Assembly (NCBI RefSeq): GCF_021023135.1
Contig: NZ_PGFV01000006.1
Location: 112,804-176,803 of the forward strand
Origin: Brevibacterium sp. CCUG 69071
Lineage (GTDB): Bacteria > Actinomycetota > Actinomycetes > Actinomycetales > Brevibacteriaceae
DNA length: 64,000 nt
Reading direction: 5' to 3'
A model generated the notes under the pieces. It made no database searches and had not been told where the DNA came from. It saw only the letters and a list, made by a program, of their open reading frames with translations. Positions 63,395-64,000 of this stretch are shown here, piece by piece; positions within the stretch are counted from its first letter, which is position 1; the number at the start of each line of letters is the position of its first letter. A program made the translations under genes and the position numbers.

Positions 63395-64000
63395 GCCTGT
63401 ATTCGCGTCTGGACCGCCTCGCTGCCGATGTTGCGAAGCTGGACCGCAAGGTTGACTCGGTTTCGAACGCACCGCAAGGCCAGCGCACGTCGATTGAGGG
63501 TGGCGGCTCATATGAGTTCAACGATGTCGACGGGAATCTGAAAGCCATTGTTGGCGGTCAGGAAGACGGTGGCACCACTATCAACGTCCTCGGCGGCCCC
63601 ACGCCACCCACGCCAGTCGGGTTCACCGTCGACGTCGACCACGGAAAGTTCATCGTCCACTGGTCGGGTGACTTCGACGGGGACGCGCTCGCCCCTTCCG
63701 ACTGGTCCCGTGCTGAGGTGCATGCGTCGCAGGATCCGTTCTTCGTTCCGTCCAGGGCGACGGCTCGGGGGTCGATTGTGTCGGCTGCGGGTGGTGAGGT
63801 CACGATCGGTGTCCTCAAAGGGCCGTGGACGGTCAAGATGCTGGCGTGGTCGCAGGCGGGGAAGATGTCGGCCCCGTCCGCCCCGGTCGATGTCGAGGTG
63901 CCGAGTTATGGCGATATCGTGCTCGAGGAGATCGACGCCGCCACGACGTTGATCAAGAACGCCGGTGAGATGCTCCTCGAGGGTCAGCAGACGCTCGCTG
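63391..64000 (+). CDS. Minor tail protein, 3'-partial
   Basis: ATG 63391, overlapping the previous stop (ATGA); open to the window end (203 codons seen). A short N-terminal coiled coil (SRLDRLAADVAKLDRKVDSV) is followed by SIEGGGSYEFNDVDGNLKAIVGGQEDGGTTINVLGGPTPPTPVGFTVDVDHGKFIVHWSGDFDGD, a fibronectin-III-like region. Such architecture is usual for the tail tip or fibre protein after Gp37. Confidence 0.8.
   Translation, partial: MSLYSRLDRLAADVAKLDRKVDSVSNAPQGQRTSIEGGGSYEFNDVDGNLKAIVGGQEDGGTTINVLGGPTPPTPVGFTVDVDHGKFIVHWSGDFDGDALAPSDWSRAEVHASQDPFFVPSRATARGSIVSAAGGEVTIGVLKGPWTVKMLAWSQAGKMSAPSAPVDVEVPSYGDIVLEEIDAATTLIKNAGEMLLEGQQTLA

Larger units (their letters stand above)
21255..64000. mobile_element. 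Siphovirus-type prophage, left end to window end
   Basis: From the tRNA-Thr rightward the window contains integrase, immunity region, replication and recombination genes, and a complete head-to-tail morphogenesis block in canonical order through the baseplate. No chromosomal genes recur before 64000, so the element exceeds 42 kb and its lysis genes and right attachment site are outside. The reading frames of the structural genes are intact, which suggests a potentially functional prophage. Confidence 0.93.

Noticed and set aside
1..64000. CRISPR array, rRNA, insertion sequence or riboswitch of a known class
   Set aside because: No regularly spaced identical repeats, rRNA sequence, transposase or known riboswitch consensus was seen on either strand.

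Overview
The window is high-GC DNA from a Gram-positive actinobacterium. It has an actinobacterial Tad/Flp pilus cluster beside a DEAH helicase and topA, GTG starts, and several genes whose start codon sits about one -10 spacing below a TAnnnT box (leaderless style). A Micrococcales host such as Brevibacterium is a guess; nothing in the window fixes the genus.

Host chromosome, 1-21254. A 5'-truncated low-complexity protein is followed by a strong terminator and then the Tad locus: CpaE/Ssd-like ATPase, TadA, TadB, TadC, a GNAT gene, a DUF4244 Flp-type pilin and two TadE-like pseudopilins. A convergent DEAH helicase, a divergent methyltransferase and topA follow. After them come a GNAT gene and a lipoate-ligase-like gene on the minus strand, a long fusion of a membrane domain to thymidylate kinase, holB (delta prime), and an M20 peptidase.

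Prophage, about 21255 to the end. A tRNA-Thr(CGT) gene is the probable attachment site. A tyrosine integrase points at it, and no right end is visible, so the element runs off the window. The left arm (minus strand) holds integrase, a DUF3263 protein, an ImmA/IrrE-type protease, a small membrane protein and a HTH repressor. Two divergent promoters with palindromic operators lie at 24155-24280. Rightward come a Cro-like gene, a 20-codon leader ORF with a hairpin, a Rha/KilAC antirepressor, many small overlapping ORFs, YqaJ and RecT recombinases, SSB, a WhiB-like protein, a RusA-like resolvase, an NrdH-like redoxin, a replication protein and a possible helicase loader. A dense string of tiny ORFs (36.2-38.8 kb) precedes the late genes: terminase small and large subunits, portal, MuF-like protein, protease/scaffold, DUF2190-type protein, major capsid, connectors, tail terminator, major tail protein, frameshifted tail chaperones, a 2071-residue tape measure with two wall-hydrolase-like domains, distal tail and baseplate proteins. 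The lysis genes and right attachment site lie outside.

Points most worth a second look: a 246-nt gene-free stretch before the large terminase that can fold into two consecutive pseudoknot-like structures with an alternative hairpin near the ribosome binding site; a three-copy dispersed element that ends exactly 21 nt before a start codon each time; five HNH endonuclease genes, one whose first codons resemble the start of the next gene; a nested scaffold start; a C CCA AAA frameshift site; three minus-strand genes inside the late operon; and a tail-terminator gene that seems to have lost its natural start codon.
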